Shown here piece by piece: positions 11,178 through 21,601 of a stretch of 52,519 nucleotides of DNA. Position 1 is the stretch's first letter; each line of letters starts with the position of its first letter. This stretch comes from Perkinsus chesapeaki. Its lineage: Eukaryota; Perkinsozoa; Perkinsida; Perkinsidae. Both the position numbers and the translations under genes were made by a program. The notes beneath the pieces were generated by a model. The model was not told the DNA's origin. It saw only the letters and a program-made list of their open reading frames with translations, and did not search any database. The DNA is taken from the NCBI GenBank assembly GCA_013115145.1, contig JAAPAO010000208.1:1-52519 (forward strand), in the 5' to 3' direction.

Positions 11178-11898
11178 ATGTCTGAGCCCTTGAGCATCCG
11201 CGGTTTTGCCCTTCCTGGAGAAGTTGATGGTACCAATCTCAAGATAGGTTAGTATGCATCACAGGCTTCCCACCGCGGAGCGAGGCTGCTCAGGAATCGT
11301 GAGGAGCTCCTGGAATGCCAAAGTCGTGGAATCCCTCGAGCAGGGGGCGTTAGACGTCCTGGTTCAGTGTGGAGTTAAAAAGGACGATATCATCACTGAG
11401 TAGTGGAGCTCACATTGCCGCACTGTCGCATTTTTATCCGCTTATATTCTGTAACTGTTGTTGAGTAACTATGGAAGTAGATACGTTGCTGGAGCGTACG
11501 AGATTCCTTATGCTGTTCAAGTGTTGCTGGAGAAAACCAAGGTGGATGCTGTCATCGCCATTGGCTGTTTGATCAAAGGCGAGACTATGCATTTCGAGTA
11601 AGGCCGCCAGCGAGATTCTGGCTCTCAGACATCCTCAAGGTACATCTCGGAAGCTGTCACCCACGGACTTACGCGTTTATGCCTGGACTATAAGAAACCT
11701 GTCATTTACGGTGTTCTCACTGTCCTCACGGAGGAGCAAGCGAAGGCTCGTTGCGGGCTGCTGGGAGAATCGGTAAGGTTAAAGCTTGCTCGGGAGATTA
11801 AGCATGCAATTCGTCAGAGTCATGGCAACGAGGCACGGGACTGGGCGAAGACCGCTATACGTCAGTGCAACATCGCTCAGAAATACCACATGACTTGA
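11178..11898 (+). CDS. ribH: 6,7-dimethyl-8-ribityllumazine synthase
   Basis: It condenses 3,4-dihydroxy-2-butanone 4-phosphate with a ribitylaminopyrimidine, the penultimate step of riboflavin synthesis. Exons 11178-11247, 11294-11399, 11478-11597, 11640-11772 and 11818-11898 join to 169 codons. Motifs: KIGIVRSSWNAKVVESLEQG, VAGAYEIPYAVQ (family PGafEiP), [20 protein letters not shown] (family AVIALGcVIrGeT.HFdyv) and PVIYGVLTVLTEEQA (family PViFGVLTt...qA), then HGNEARDWAKTAI (family NHG.EWG.AAVEM). The intron 11773-11817 is 45 bp and stop-free, so reading through it also stays open, but removing it restores the family ending. An upstream in-frame ATG at 11070 would add a hydrophobic leader; whether it is used is unknown. 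Confidence 0.94.
11275..11286 (+). repeat. One-mismatch copy of intronic 12-mer
   Basis: GCGGAGCGAGGC lies inside lumazine synthase intron 1 (11248-11293). It differs by one base from the 12-mer found exactly in five other introns (23169, 23607, 24513, 31602 and 40029). Confidence 0.5.
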
Positions 11899-12560
11899 TC
11901 ACACGGAACGCTTCGGATTTTTACAATGTTATCAGACTGTTTCTCATTTACTTTCGATGTTGCGTGGTGAACTATCCGATGCCGCTGGTATAATGTTACT
12001 GGTTTTCCTCGCTCCACGGGGATGAGTCGGGGCCAGTAGTTCCCGGTTAAGGAACTAGGGTTTATTTTCATCAGGGTTGCTGCTGTTTGACGGTTCATGT
12101 TCAGTACTGGGAGGCGGTTCGAATCTCCCAGATCTTATGAAGTCCCGGGCCCGGGAACCTACGGTGAGATCCGGGTAGCCGGCTCCTGTGGATAGAAGTT
12201 GCGATCAGAATCACGGAGCTGTTTCGAGCCTCCTTTGTCACCTGAGGTTTCCTACATTGGCTGCCGAGAGGATGTCGATTGGCTATATGAGTGTAACTTT
12301 GACGAGCTGGGATCTGTTTGACTACCAGTGGCAGTTTCACCCTCCCAACGTCGTTGCCGATCAAATAGCAGTCCGCTGCACAATCGGCGGTCCTCGGTGA
12401 AGAGTCGCTCCTCACAAAGCGTCATCCAGCTGGAGCAATCATTGCGGGGCTTTCGTAGCTGTCGCATTGCCAGTCATGCCTATGTTGCGTGACGTCAGGC
12501 ACACCGTCGAGCTTCTGGACGTCAAGCACAGGCGAGAGGGACTCATGGGTAGTGTACACC
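11899..12560. other. Spacer downstream of lumazine synthase
   Basis: No convincing coding frame. A short self-complementary GC run, CCCGGGCCCGGG, occurs near 12146. A T-arm-like CTGGGAG...CTCCCAG stem sits near 12108, but no complete tRNA can be folded around it. Confidence 0.4.
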
Positions 12561-13650
12561 ATGGACAGCAGCAAGGAAGTTTTAGTGCGGAGATCTGGCG
12601 AGGATCTAAAAGTGAGTTATTCGGAATGTGTCAGTCTACAGTTTCATTCCTCAGACTTCGTCCATAAGAGGGCCGGGAGTGTATTACGATCCTTTACGGG
12701 AACGCGAGCTGAATTCCAGCTGCGGACAAAGTCACAATTTTCGAGGGAAGTGCGAAGAGGCCAAAGCGCTTTGGTAGGAAAACTCTACCGTAGTCACTCT
12801 ACTTGGGATTCAGGCATCGAAGCGCTTATTCACACAAGTACCGGATTCCTCCACCTCTTACACATAGCGTCTTGTCCTTTACTGGTATGATGGGATGGCA
12901 GAACTTGGGGTTTCTCTAGTGCTACAGGGAAGCTAACATGCGCGCTTAGCCCGAGGAATGGCCGAAGGTCCATCTCTATAGGCTTATCTTTTTTCTTTAG
13001 TGGTGACGTTAAGGCTTAACACTGTGGGAAAGCCCTCGAGAGGAATATTTCAAAGACTTTGACGTCATATGGGTCTCCTCCAAGTGGCTATAATTTGCAG
13101 GTGGCTGGTCGAACCCACCTCCGCGTACAAGCTTCCACAGAGGCTCCTTCACTGACTACAGCTGGCGAAGTATTCTAGAAGACGGCGACGTTGAGGAGCC
13201 TTACTGGCCTCCAGAGTTCTCCCCAGAAGAAGTAGAAACTTTCGGACACTAATCTAATTATAAGTGAGCATTCAGGTGGAACGTGGCAGTTTAACATCCA
13301 AAGAGAGGTCGGCGAGGCTCGATGAAGGACTGGAAGGAGGAAATGATGTGCTTGTCGATGGCTTAGCCGAAGGGTACGCTGCCGTCTCTGTTTTGTCTAC
13401 TTGTACGGTTTTATCTAACCCCCTGACAGCGTCGAAACAGATCTCTGGTCTAGAGTGCATTCCTCTTAGGCATTCGCCCTTCGATGTTCTCCTATCTGGC
13501 TCTACTACAAATGTTGCAGACGCTTTGCGGGACCTTGACCATGTTACGCCTCCTGGCAGCAGTCATGGTAGCTCTATCAGCATCAAAGCCGGGCATTTGA
13601 TGAGTTTGCAGGCCGCCGCCCTTCGAAGGCTCCTAGAAGGCCAATTCTAG
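12561..13650 (+). CDS. Unknown acidic protein, middle exons unresolved
   Basis: I chose the ATG at 12561 (MDSSKEVLVRRSGEDLK). A 44-bp intron (12612-12655) leads to TSSIRGPGVYYDPLRERELN and FRGKCEEAKALW. A second intron ends at about 12813 and leads to HRSAYSHKYRIPPPLTHS. The 3' part is clear: FTDYSWRSILEDGDVEEPYW, PPEFSPEE, a 47-bp intron, then VERGSLTSKERSARLDEGLE and on to ALRRLLEGQF and a stop at 13650. The exons between about 12870 and 13110 could not be joined with confidence. The protein is rich in Glu, Asp and Ser in the middle and has no motif I recognise. The real coding signal is the consistent frame across small introns. Confidence 0.5.
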
Positions 13651-13850
13651 CTGTTACTGAACAGAAGCGTGAAGCCAGTTGTTCCCGATCTCCACGTAAT
13701 CGCAGTAACAAACAGACTTTCAGTTCACCGGCTGAGCTCTCTTACCACACAGTATATTATTGAGTCATGATCATAGTTGTTCCTTACGAGACTAAACAGT
13801 ACGGATTGTGTTGCCTGTCAACTAGTTAGCCCACCAAACGATAACATTGC

Positions 13851-15118
13851 ATGGCAAGTTTAGTAGAGACCATGTCTGATTGCGCTGAGGTTGCGCGTAA
13901 CTATGATCTGTCCTACGGGCAAGTCGCCAGCACCATAAGACGTGTCGTGCCGCCTAAGAGGTGGGCAAATCCTCCCAATGAGATAGGACATATTTCACCG
14001 TCAAGATACCGACCGTTACAACCTGGAGAAGCTCTGTCCTTCTCGGGTGCCGGAATATTACCGGTTGCCATCCGGCCTACCGATGGTGATGTTGTGGTGA
14101 GAAAGAGGCTTCTCCTTGAGACCCTGCTAATAGCAACATTCAGGTGTTGCTCCACAGAGCTAAGATTGCAGGCTCTGGCGCGGAACTCCTTTACGATTTC
14201 GGCGGTTTCAAACTGACTCCAGAAGAGCGTCCATCTGCAACCGCCAGTCGGCATTTTGGTGATTTAACCTACGGTCTTTTCAGCGTAAGTTTCCATGAGC
14301 TCCGCATTGCAGCTACATCGCGAACGATGACAACTGTCCCAGGAGAGAACTCTACACCTTTTTTCCTTACCCTCAGTTTCAACCGGACCACTCTTCTGGC
14401 TTGGGCGCTGGAGTCGCCTACGATGATGCTCTTCTCGACACACTGTACAACGCGATGTTGCTTCTTTGTATTAAACTGCTCTCATACATAGGTTCGCGCC
14501 CCCCGGAGACCCTACAGCTCGCCGAGCACTACCAAGCGCTGTTGCTCAATCATGGGCACAGGAAAGGCTCCTCAAGCTGTCCGGCACCCCGGCTCCTGAC
14601 GAGGTGGAAAAAGGCCCAAGATCTTACCCAACTTCGATGCTCGTTGGGCTGGCAATTACTCAGATACTAAGATGCACTCACGTTAATAATCGTGCTCTAG
14701 ATGATGTTAGTGATGGATCGTATATCTGTTACTTGCTGCCCGTGCAGTATATCGACGATGGAACTCTTAAGTAGGGACGTTCCTCCTAGTTAGTTAACCT
14801 TTTTCACACAGTTACGCGTCTGAGTTGTGCGATGGTGGCTCCCGACAATTTCAATGGGTGCCGGCTCAGAGCATTTCATGTTTCCCGATAGCACCTCGTA
14901 TTTCGATGCACAGCCTTCGAATGGTGAGATGGGACCAGGAGGACTTGAGCGACTTCCTATCATTTGCTCCGGGTCGCCGATTGACAGCTTAATCTACTCA
15001 GCATTTGGAGGCTCTGACTCCGACCGACCTCGAGAAGGCGCTTACGCTGCAGGAGATTGATCCTCAGAATGTATTCCCATGTGAGCCACTGACAGCCGGC
15101 TTTCTCAGTACTGGTTAA
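13851..15118 (+). CDS. Nudix-like protein with degenerate Nudix box
   Basis: Six exons (13851-14096, 14144-14284, 14377-14444, 14492-14770, 14812-14923, 15002-15118) join to 320 codons in frame. Residues about 65-130 have the Nudix order: GAGILPVAI, a strand DVVVLLHR, ELLYDFGGFKLTPEERPSAT (family 'W.dfGGk.e.gEs...TA') and ASRHFGDLTYGLF. The box G-x5-E-x7-R-E-U-x-E-E-x-G-U keeps the Gly and first Glu but reads RHFGDL where catalytic REUxEE is expected. So it may be a non-hydrolytic or altered member. The C-terminal half (WAQERLLKLSGTPAPDEVEK, QFQWVPAQSISCFP, ALTPTDLEKALTLQEIDPQN) is not recognised. Medium confidence in the fold, high in the gene model. Confidence 0.68.
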
Positions 15119-15505
15119 TACTAATTCAGGTCACTTCAACGTGTCAGGCGACCGGCTAAACTAACTCATAACTCTTGATATCGATTACGTTGATGTGTGA
15201 TGTAACAAGGAATCGTACTTGAGTTGAAGTTACACAGTTGGCATACAGCCAGGCAAGACAAGGCTCGATAAGCAAGGCCATAAGTACCCTTTCGTGTGAC
15301 CAATGTCATTTGGCCAATGAATGTGACATTCTGAGGGAACCCTCCAGTGGGCCCCGGAAATGCTATTCAACATCCTCAAGTAGCAACGTGTACGGGGAAG
15401 GATACAGACTTTGTAGCAAGCATACGACAGTAGACTGGGACGAAAAGCATACGACTACTTGTGGCCACTATAGTAGTTTTTCGACCACTAAAGACTAGCG
15501 ATGCT

Positions 15506-15715
15506 ATGCACAACAAATTGATGACGTCGAAGACTCCACTGAAAACATTAACAACATTGAATAACCTGTCGACGCAAGAAGCGATACAGATAGGGGATGA
15601 TGAAGGTATACAACAGCTCAGCAGCCTTATGAGCCTTGCCGAGCCAGCAGAGCCCGAAAGGGCACTCCGGGTCAATGGCTTCATCGTGAGATATAGAAAC
15701 AATAAATCAAGGTAA
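15506..15715 (+). CDS. Possible small protein or 3' exon
   Basis: The frame MHNKLMTSKTPLKTLTTLNN...GIQQLSSLMSLAEPAE...NNKSR ends at 15715. Its composition is protein-like and acidic. The frame is open upstream to 15461, and another open stretch (15238-15498, starting after a TTACACAG acceptor) contains a Cys-rich run. I could not join the two. A 150-codon frame on the other strand (15376-15828) covers the same DNA. Which strand codes, if either, is not settled. Confidence 0.3.
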   Translation: MHNKLMTSKTPLKTLTTLNNLSTQEAIQIGDDEGIQQLSSLMSLAEPAEPERALRVNGFIVRYRNNKSR

Positions 15716-16056
15716 ACAACTAGAGTGAGCACCTTGCCACCCATAGGGATAACCGTACGGGGATGATATATTCGAGATGATGGGCATCTCGAGAGTCCAA
15801 CGCACCGGCTTAGTAAGATTGAGTCCATAACCTTGATCGGAGTCTAGCAAAAAGCTGCTCCGGCTGAGATACCGCTACTAGCATATATTGTGGCTCTCAC
15901 TAAGTGATGAAGGAAAATGTGCCTTCTGCCTTCCTTAGCACTAAACGCATCGCGCAGCCTGACACGGTCACCGTGCCAACCTGGCACGGTTACTGCAATG
16001 TAATTGCACGTTAATCACGTCAGATTTTTCAGAGGTTCTTAAACAAATCAAATTTC

Positions 16057-16183
16057 CTCGGCCCGTGTGTGTCACAGGGATGCGGATTCGCCCTGATTTT
16101 ACCATGGTCACCGCGACCCTCTCGGCTCGTGTGTGCCACAGAGATGTATGCTCCCCCCGATTCTAGCATGGTCACCGCGACTC
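16057..16183. repeat. Two-copy 64-bp tandem repeat
   Basis: Copy 1 starts CTCGGCCCGTGTGTGTCACA (16057) and copy 2 starts CTCGGCTCGTGTGTGCCACA (16121). Both end with CATGGTCACCGCGAC. The copies differ at scattered positions, so the duplication is not recent. Confidence 0.85.
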
Positions 16184-16508
16184 TTGGTATGCTCGTCGTG
16201 ATGTGGCTAAACAGTAATCACTTTACGCTGCGAGACTCATGTCATTTAGTGAAGAAAGGATGAGCTTTCCAATGGGACTAGGTCTGAATTATCTGCTTTA
16301 ATATACTTTCTTAACAAAAACATGAATTTTGCGTGCATTTTCAAGCTGTGGTTTCTAAGAATGTGTTGCACCGATTTTGCACAATTCTTTTAATTACTCA
16401 CTACTGACAAGGAGTTCGGCTCTGAAACTTGGAGGATATACTTATTATGACTAGGGAACATATCCTTGAGGTAATCGTTGAGTACACTTTAGTTGATCTT
16501 AAACCCTT

Positions 16509-16561
16509 AAAAAACACGACTCGTGTTTTTTTTTATCAACTCGTGTTACACGAGTTGATAA
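16509..16561. repeat. Twin adjacent hairpins sharing ACTCGTGT
   Basis: Hairpin 1 has 11-bp arms AAAAAACACGA (16509-16519) and TCGTGTTTTTT (16521-16531) around one base. Hairpin 2 has 14-bp arms TTATCAACTCGTGT (16533-16546) and ACACGAGTTGATAA (16548-16561) around one base. Both are perfect, and the two carry the same ACTCGTGT core. A T-run follows hairpin 1's right arm, which resembles a Pol III-type terminator. Confidence 0.85.
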
Positions 16562-17257
16562 GAATTTAACGCCCGGTGTATGCACACCACGACAATCGCC
16601 AGAAGGGATATCTTCCCTGGTACATTAGTAATCACACTGATGAGCAAAGCAATGAAAATGGACGAGGAAGGCGGCACTACTCATATGCATGTTGGCAATG
16701 ATCATTGTTATCATGGCCAGGAAGTTCTTCAAGTTGAAGTCGTCGACCTAATAGCTTAGAGAAATCCATGTTCGCGTGCTGGGTCAAAATATTTGTAAGG
16801 GTGAAGTTCACAACACAGAGTCGCAATGCATGAAACCATGCAGCCGTACCTCTACGAGTGAACCACTTCAGGCCGCCGGCCTGAGGCCGGAGCGTTGGAT
16901 TACCGCGAGTAGTGCTGGTATCAATAAGGATCGTGCACGAGAGCATCTAGTGAGCTGTGTCATATCTGTCCATCATAGTACTTTCGTTGTATGTCAGTCT
17001 ATCCTATATTAGTCTGTATCTGAGCCCATGATTGTAGCACTCGCCACCATGTGGGCGATCGCGACCGATTAGCAGCTAATCCATAAGCTGCTACTGTGTT
17101 ATATTCATGTGTCCACCAGACGCATGGGTTTCGGGTTTCGCTCCTACCCGAATCATGATTAGCTTGCCAAACCAGCTTATCATTAGCTGTGCTATTCCCG
17201 CGGGAACCCTGTGCGATTCGGGCCCACTCCAGAATAAGAGTCTTTTGTTGATCTCTC

Positions 17258-17449
17258 ATGCCTCCCGCGAGTCGCGTTACTAAAAAGTCTGCTAATACTT
17301 CATCTGCCCAAGGGTCTGATGAACACAGTGGTCGTGACAGCTTACTAGCATTTGGTGGAGGCCCTCGACGGTGCCCCGGCCAGGATATGGCACTGGAAGA
17401 AGCGACTGTGTTCTTGGCCATGATACTCGATGATTACATTACTCGATGA
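17258..17449 (+). CDS. Cytochrome P450 C-terminal heme-binding segment
   Basis: The frame ends with LLAFGGGPRRCPGQDMALEE, an excellent match to the P450 heme signature F-x-x-G-x-R-x-C-x-G with the heme-thiolate Cys, then ATVFLAMILDDYITR and a stop. This is where a P450 normally ends with its L helix. Upstream I find only an IPAGTL-like piece in another frame (about 17195) and no clear I-helix, ExxR or PERF region. So this is either the last exon of a P450 whose other exons I cannot resolve, or a decayed fragment. The ATG at 17258 is just the first in frame and is probably not a true start. Confidence 0.5.
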   Translation: MPPASRVTKKSANTSSAQGSDEHSGRDSLLAFGGGPRRCPGQDMALEEATVFLAMILDDYITR

Positions 17450-17949
17450 CATTTCGATGATATTAAACATAGTTATGATCTATCGGCTGTTCGTGGAGTA
17501 GATATGTTCACTTATCACCCTGACAATTTCGAATCAAAATGACTTCTCGCCGAGGAGTCCTCGGTCTGCTTCGTGACTCCGGGTGACTCAGGGTTTCTTT
17601 GTCGAGGTGGACTCCATCCTTTCCGCTTCGTGCTGGAGATCCGAGTTACTGGCCAGTTGTACATGAGAGAGAGTTTCTCTACTGAGGTAGCCCAGTGGCC
17701 TCAGCTCAGGGCGCATATATCAGCTAGCAACCTTAATATAGGTCCCCTGATATCAGATTCTTGTAGGATATACTAGAGATAAAGCCTCGTCTGCTTCGGT
17801 AACGTGTAATTAGCAACCTTTTGCATGCATTCTCGAGCCACGAAGCGTAGCTGTTTACCGCCGTTTACACCTGATCTACTGCAATATGACATTGGCGATA
17901 AGAAATCGGTGTTATTGCTGGCAGCTTCAAGACTCTCCTGTAACGCTTA
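17450..17949. other. Spacer before SDR gene
   Basis: No supported gene; a 67-codon frame at 17573-17776 has no recognisable content. It presumably carries the SDR promoter. Confidence 0.4.
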
Positions 17950-19385
17950 ATGGCTAATCCCACGAATTTCCGGGGAAACTTTTATGTTACTGGGTGAGCA
18001 AGGCCAGTGAAATTGCTGATGTTCTGCGTGTCATTTAGGTGCGATTCTGGATTTGGCCGAGGACTGGTTGAGCTCCTCTACGCCGAGGGGTATCGAGTAT
18101 TCGCTGGATGTTTACAAGAAGGCAGTGTTCGTGAACTAGACTTATCATTCAAATGTGGCGATTCTATGAAACGTACAGGCAGTGGAACTGGTTGATACTA
18201 GAGGTTTCATGAGTGTCAGGATCTGAGAGAAACAACGGCGTTGTTGTGCCGTTTCTGCTGGATGTTACGAAACCAGATGCGGTAGAAGCAGCTGCAGAGA
18301 AGATAGCTACGATGACTTCGAGTCTCGATGGTCTAGTTAATAATGCAGGACTTCTTCGAATCACAATTCCCGAACTGGTAAAAATATCATTCAAGCCAGA
18401 TGTTGAAGCCTGATCATTTCTGTACTAGTCCGTTCCATCTGCCTTTCGAGAAGTTATTGAAACGAATGTTATCGGCACCCATATGGTCACTGAGTCGGTA
18501 ATGAAGCTATTAAGAGCCGGCAATGGCAGGATTGTCAATGTTACAAGCGTAACAGGCTTCCTTGCGCCACCCGGAGGTACGTCATACGGAGCTCCCTTTA
18601 AGCCTTCGAGCTCAGTTACAGCGTATGCAGCTAGCAAGCATGCTCTTGAGGGATACAGTGATGGCATTAGGCAGATCCTTTCGCCGTTAGGGATAAGTGT
18701 GCACATCGTTGAGCCAGGGTGAGTTCGCAGAGCCTGAGATCCAGTGAACTTTGTTGGCCGTTTTCTTCAGGATATTCCCCAGTACTGGCTTATTCACGAA
18801 AATGGATTTGCAAGCCGTCGACCAGCTAAGCGAAGAAGTTCGGTTGGCTTATGGTGCGTTTATGAATGGTTCCAATGGTATGTCTAATGTAGGTGAAGAT
18901 TATATTAATTATATTCGAGCAGCCATTCGACTTATACTTCAAAATCCAAGAACCGGCAACTCCAGGATAACTGGAGTCCTAGAAGCTCTTATGGACGCGC
19001 TGACGGGAACGAATCCTAGGTGGGTATCTACGCTCTTGATGGTCCTCAAGTTAGGATTACACTCAGACTGATATCGTTCAAGGTACCGGTATCGCGTAGG
19101 CTTGGATTGCAAGGTGGCCTTTTTTCTACACATGCTCCCCGAGGTAGATTTCAGTTAGTAGCAGCTGGCGAAGTTGTGTTATTTCAGTTTGTCTCGGATG
19201 CGGTGCTAAAGTATATGATTTATTGGAGCAGTGGTATAAAGCCAGTGCAACCTAGCTGTGTATCCAGACAGCCTGGAAGCGATGCGACCCATCGATATAG
19301 AAGGCTCACGTGGTCATCAGGTATTTGCTGTCTGTTCATTGTTACATTTATGGTCACATTATTCAAGCATTTCTCAGCCTCTTGA
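17950..19385 (+). CDS. Short-chain dehydrogenase, retinol-dehydrogenase-like
   Basis: NAD(P)-dependent SDR of the RDH/17-beta-HSD type (family 9C). Exons 17950-17993, 18039-18172, 18220-18377, 18429-18718, 18771-19019, 19083-19143 and 19188-19385 join to 377 codons. Motifs in order: YVTGCDSGFGRGLVE (TGxxxGxG cofactor site), FLLDVT, LDGLVNNAGLL (NNAG), a core strand NGRIVNVTSVTG with the catalytic Ser, and SVTAYAASKHALEGYSDGIR (Y-x3-K). VHIVEPG follows. The RDH-type C-terminus reads YRYRVGLDCKVAFFLHMLPE and FVSDAVLKYMIYW (family 'RYRVG.DAK....L..LP...VD'). An alternative stop at 19158 would result if intron 19144-19187 is kept. The extreme C-terminus after about 19240 is uncertain. Substrate unknown. 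Confidence 0.9.
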
Positions 19386-20795
19386 GACTTCTTGTCGAAG
19401 TAGTGCCACTCGCGTAGTTCGCTGCTGATGATTCGAGACTTTTTATTGCGGCAGTATCGTGCGGTTTTCTTCCCGAGATGTTCCGACTGCTTCAGTCTAT
19501 TGTCGGTGCCATCTAACCGCAAACTTTCTGAGAACAGTGATTAGTTGGAACTTGGGTATATGTCACTCGTTTCACTTCGTTGAGACCTGTAGGGTACTGT
19601 GTTCTCTCGAAGATACTCATACACGTGATAATTCAGAGACATCGGTGGGAGAAGATGTTCGCAAAGCACAGTTGGAGCAATCCGTTGAAGAGTTAGCTCG
19701 GCAGCTGACCTTATACCCTGCTAGTAAACACTTGAAACTTGTTTAAACACTTGGAGCAAGCTATATAAGGCGAGAGTGAAGAGTTGTGTACATAAAGATT
19801 CTCACAAGGAAGTGGATGTAAACGAACAATTCCGGCCGCTTTGGTACTCGAGGTAATTGCGTTAGGCCGAAAAGGTGATCAGATACCAAATTCGACTGGC
19901 TCGAAGCGATTTGATACTAAAAAACGACCCAAAAGGAGCGCATCACAACGAAGGTGTCCATTCAACATAACGAGCGTATTCTTTGACAGAGAATCTCGGT
20001 GCGAAGCTGAGCATTTGCGCTGTATTCTCACAGGAATGTACAGACATTCACGCGGTAGGACCGAACAAGGATAACTCCTGCCAGGTACTCCTCAGGCTCG
20101 CGCGGGCTACGCCTACCGCTGTTTTGAGGATCCTACGGATTTAGCTCAGAAACAATAGATCCTTGCAACTCTTATTTGCCTTCTTACTGGAATATGCCAT
20201 ATTGAGTACGATACTGTATTCGGGTCGAAGCAAAGCAGATCCTATTGCCCTTGTCAACATTCTGAGCACCTCAGTTGACAACATAACTAAGTAGGCTGTT
20301 CCGTACTTTGCATAGGTAAATGTACGCGTACACATGGTAACAGTCATTACAGATGTCACCGTGCCTGGAGCATGATACTTGGTCGTATACAAAATAAATT
20401 ATGTGTTCGATGAATCCTCAGCGGGTTCTCGTATGACCCGACCTACCATTCGCTACCAATTCCTACCAACTATTTAACAACCGTAACGTGACGCGGGTGT
20501 CTGTGACGCCAGTGCGCTACAGTAGTGCTGTCTGAACCGGGGGAACTATATCCGTATAGCATCTACGCCATAATAATGGATTCCATGGTAGCCCCCTAGC
20601 TGGTGGTTTATGTTCCCAGTCAGCTTGACCGTTGCTATAAACATTGCAGTCTTTTGTAATTTACAGTCTTTACTGGCATCCACGGTCGATCCCCGGCGGG
20701 GGCATTTTTAAAGTAATTTTCGCTGATACCCCGTGAGTATTGGGAGAGCCTGTTAGTTCCATTCACGAATAACATAGTTGTGTTGCATTCTTGCA
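19386..20795. other. Long spacer, possible weak exons
   Basis: The stretch 19430-19745 has protein-like pieces (FLPEMFRLLQSI; THTRDNSETSVGEDVRKAQL; EQSVEELARQLTLYPASKHL). They can be joined only with a 34-bp intron, so they may be exons of a small unknown gene. From 19750 to 20795 I see no supported feature. Confidence 0.35.
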
Positions 20796-21124
20796 ATGCC
20801 TGTTAATCCAACATCTGGAGCCCTAATAACTGGCGAGATAGCCGCACCGGAGAACCAGAAGGTACTTTAACGTATAATTATCTTCCTGCACCTGTCGGCA
20901 AGGCCCTAGAAGTTGGTACAGTTAACCAGCAGCCGTCGAAAGGGGCAGTAGAATCTCCGATCGTTTGTCTTGAAGTGCTCGAAAATGAGGTATCAAAACT
21001 GTTATTGCGAGGAGTAATGAGACTTGGGGTTAGCTTACGAGAGTTCTGCACAATCGAGGAGATCCCTGCCGTCTCGACAAAGCGAAGAAAGTATTGGAGA
21101 GATATAAGGGAAATGACTGGGTAA
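20796..21124 (+). CDS. Small unknown protein
   Basis: Two exons (20796-20861 and 20903-21124, intron 41 bp) join to 95 codons. It starts MPVNPTSGALITGEIAAPEN and ends KRRKYWRDIREMTG before a TAA. The middle, CLEVLENEVSKLLLRGVMRL, looks amphipathic. No family is recognised. A GT at 21121 (GTAATC) could instead splice onward to a frame reading VRQIIHQSCPSQQGFHVCGY, making the protein longer or linking it to the decarboxylase gene downstream. Confidence 0.45.
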
Positions 21125-21601
21125 TCGGCAGTAGTACTTGGGGGAAACAGCAGCTTCAGTGTGCGGCAGATCATACATCAGTCATGTCCCAGTCAACAAG
21201 GTTTCCATGTCTGTGGGTATTCTAGGGTTAAAGTCAGACACAGGACGGACCTATTTCAGTTACTGGTACTGGTTACGAATAAGTACTACAACCGTGATAG
21301 CTCCTATTCAGGTGCTTACTTGGTCGCCTAGATCAAGGAGCCCGATTCATAATCATCCATGTGAAAGATGCTTTTTAATGCCGTTACAGGTAGATGCATA
21401 TCTAGCAGCAGTACAGTAGCAGCAGGGGTGCTTCCAGGGTGATTTGCACGAAGAGCGGTATGAAGTACAAGAGGAGCAGAAGCCAGGAATGAACCATAAG
21501 CTTGTCTCAAGGACTGCGATACCTATAAGGTAGTAGCCTTCGTTCACTTGTAATCAGTTATTAGCGTACGGTGTAGAACCGCCGCGTGGATCGACAACAG
21601 C
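21125..21601. other. Spacer before decarboxylase gene
   Basis: Only an ambiguous frame at 21138-21310 that might extend the preceding gene. No other feature seen. Confidence 0.35.

Larger units (their letters stand above)
15716..17070. other. Repeat-bearing spacer
   Basis: No supported gene. It holds a palindromic CACGGTCACCGTG near 15963, a two-copy 64-bp tandem repeat (16057-16183), a twin hairpin (16509-16561) and a GC palindrome CAGGCCGCCGGCCTG near 16869. Confidence 0.5.

Noticed and set aside
11395-11480. Apparent frameshift in lumazine synthase (GAG TAG then VVEL in another frame)
   Set aside because: A normal 78-bp GT-AG intron (11400-11477) gives DDIITDRYVAGAYEIP, which matches the family with no frameshift.
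12108-12130. T-arm-like stem with GGTTCGAATC
   Set aside because: No acceptor, D or anticodon arm can be placed around it, so it is not a tRNA gene.
12143-12157. CCCGGGCCCGGG palindrome
   Set aside because: Short, low complexity, and without a second copy or neighbour feature.
15302-15330. Inverted repeat AATGTCA/TGACATT
   Set aside because: Only 7-bp arms with a 15-nt loop; common by chance.
15376-15828. 150-codon minus-strand frame
   Set aside because: Start and end contexts are poor. Its hydrophobic composition mirrors an acidic, more natural frame on the plus strand at the same place.
16776-17012. P450-like PERW word (GLRPERW)
   Set aside because: It is in a different context, about 150 codons before the heme motif, and no other P450 motif surrounds it.
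16999-17421. 140-codon minus-strand frame
   Set aside because: It lies opposite the P450 heme signature, which is on the plus strand.
19083-19158. SDR stop at 19158
   Set aside because: Splicing at 19144-19187 restores the RDH-type LPEFVSDAVLKY ending, so the gene probably continues.
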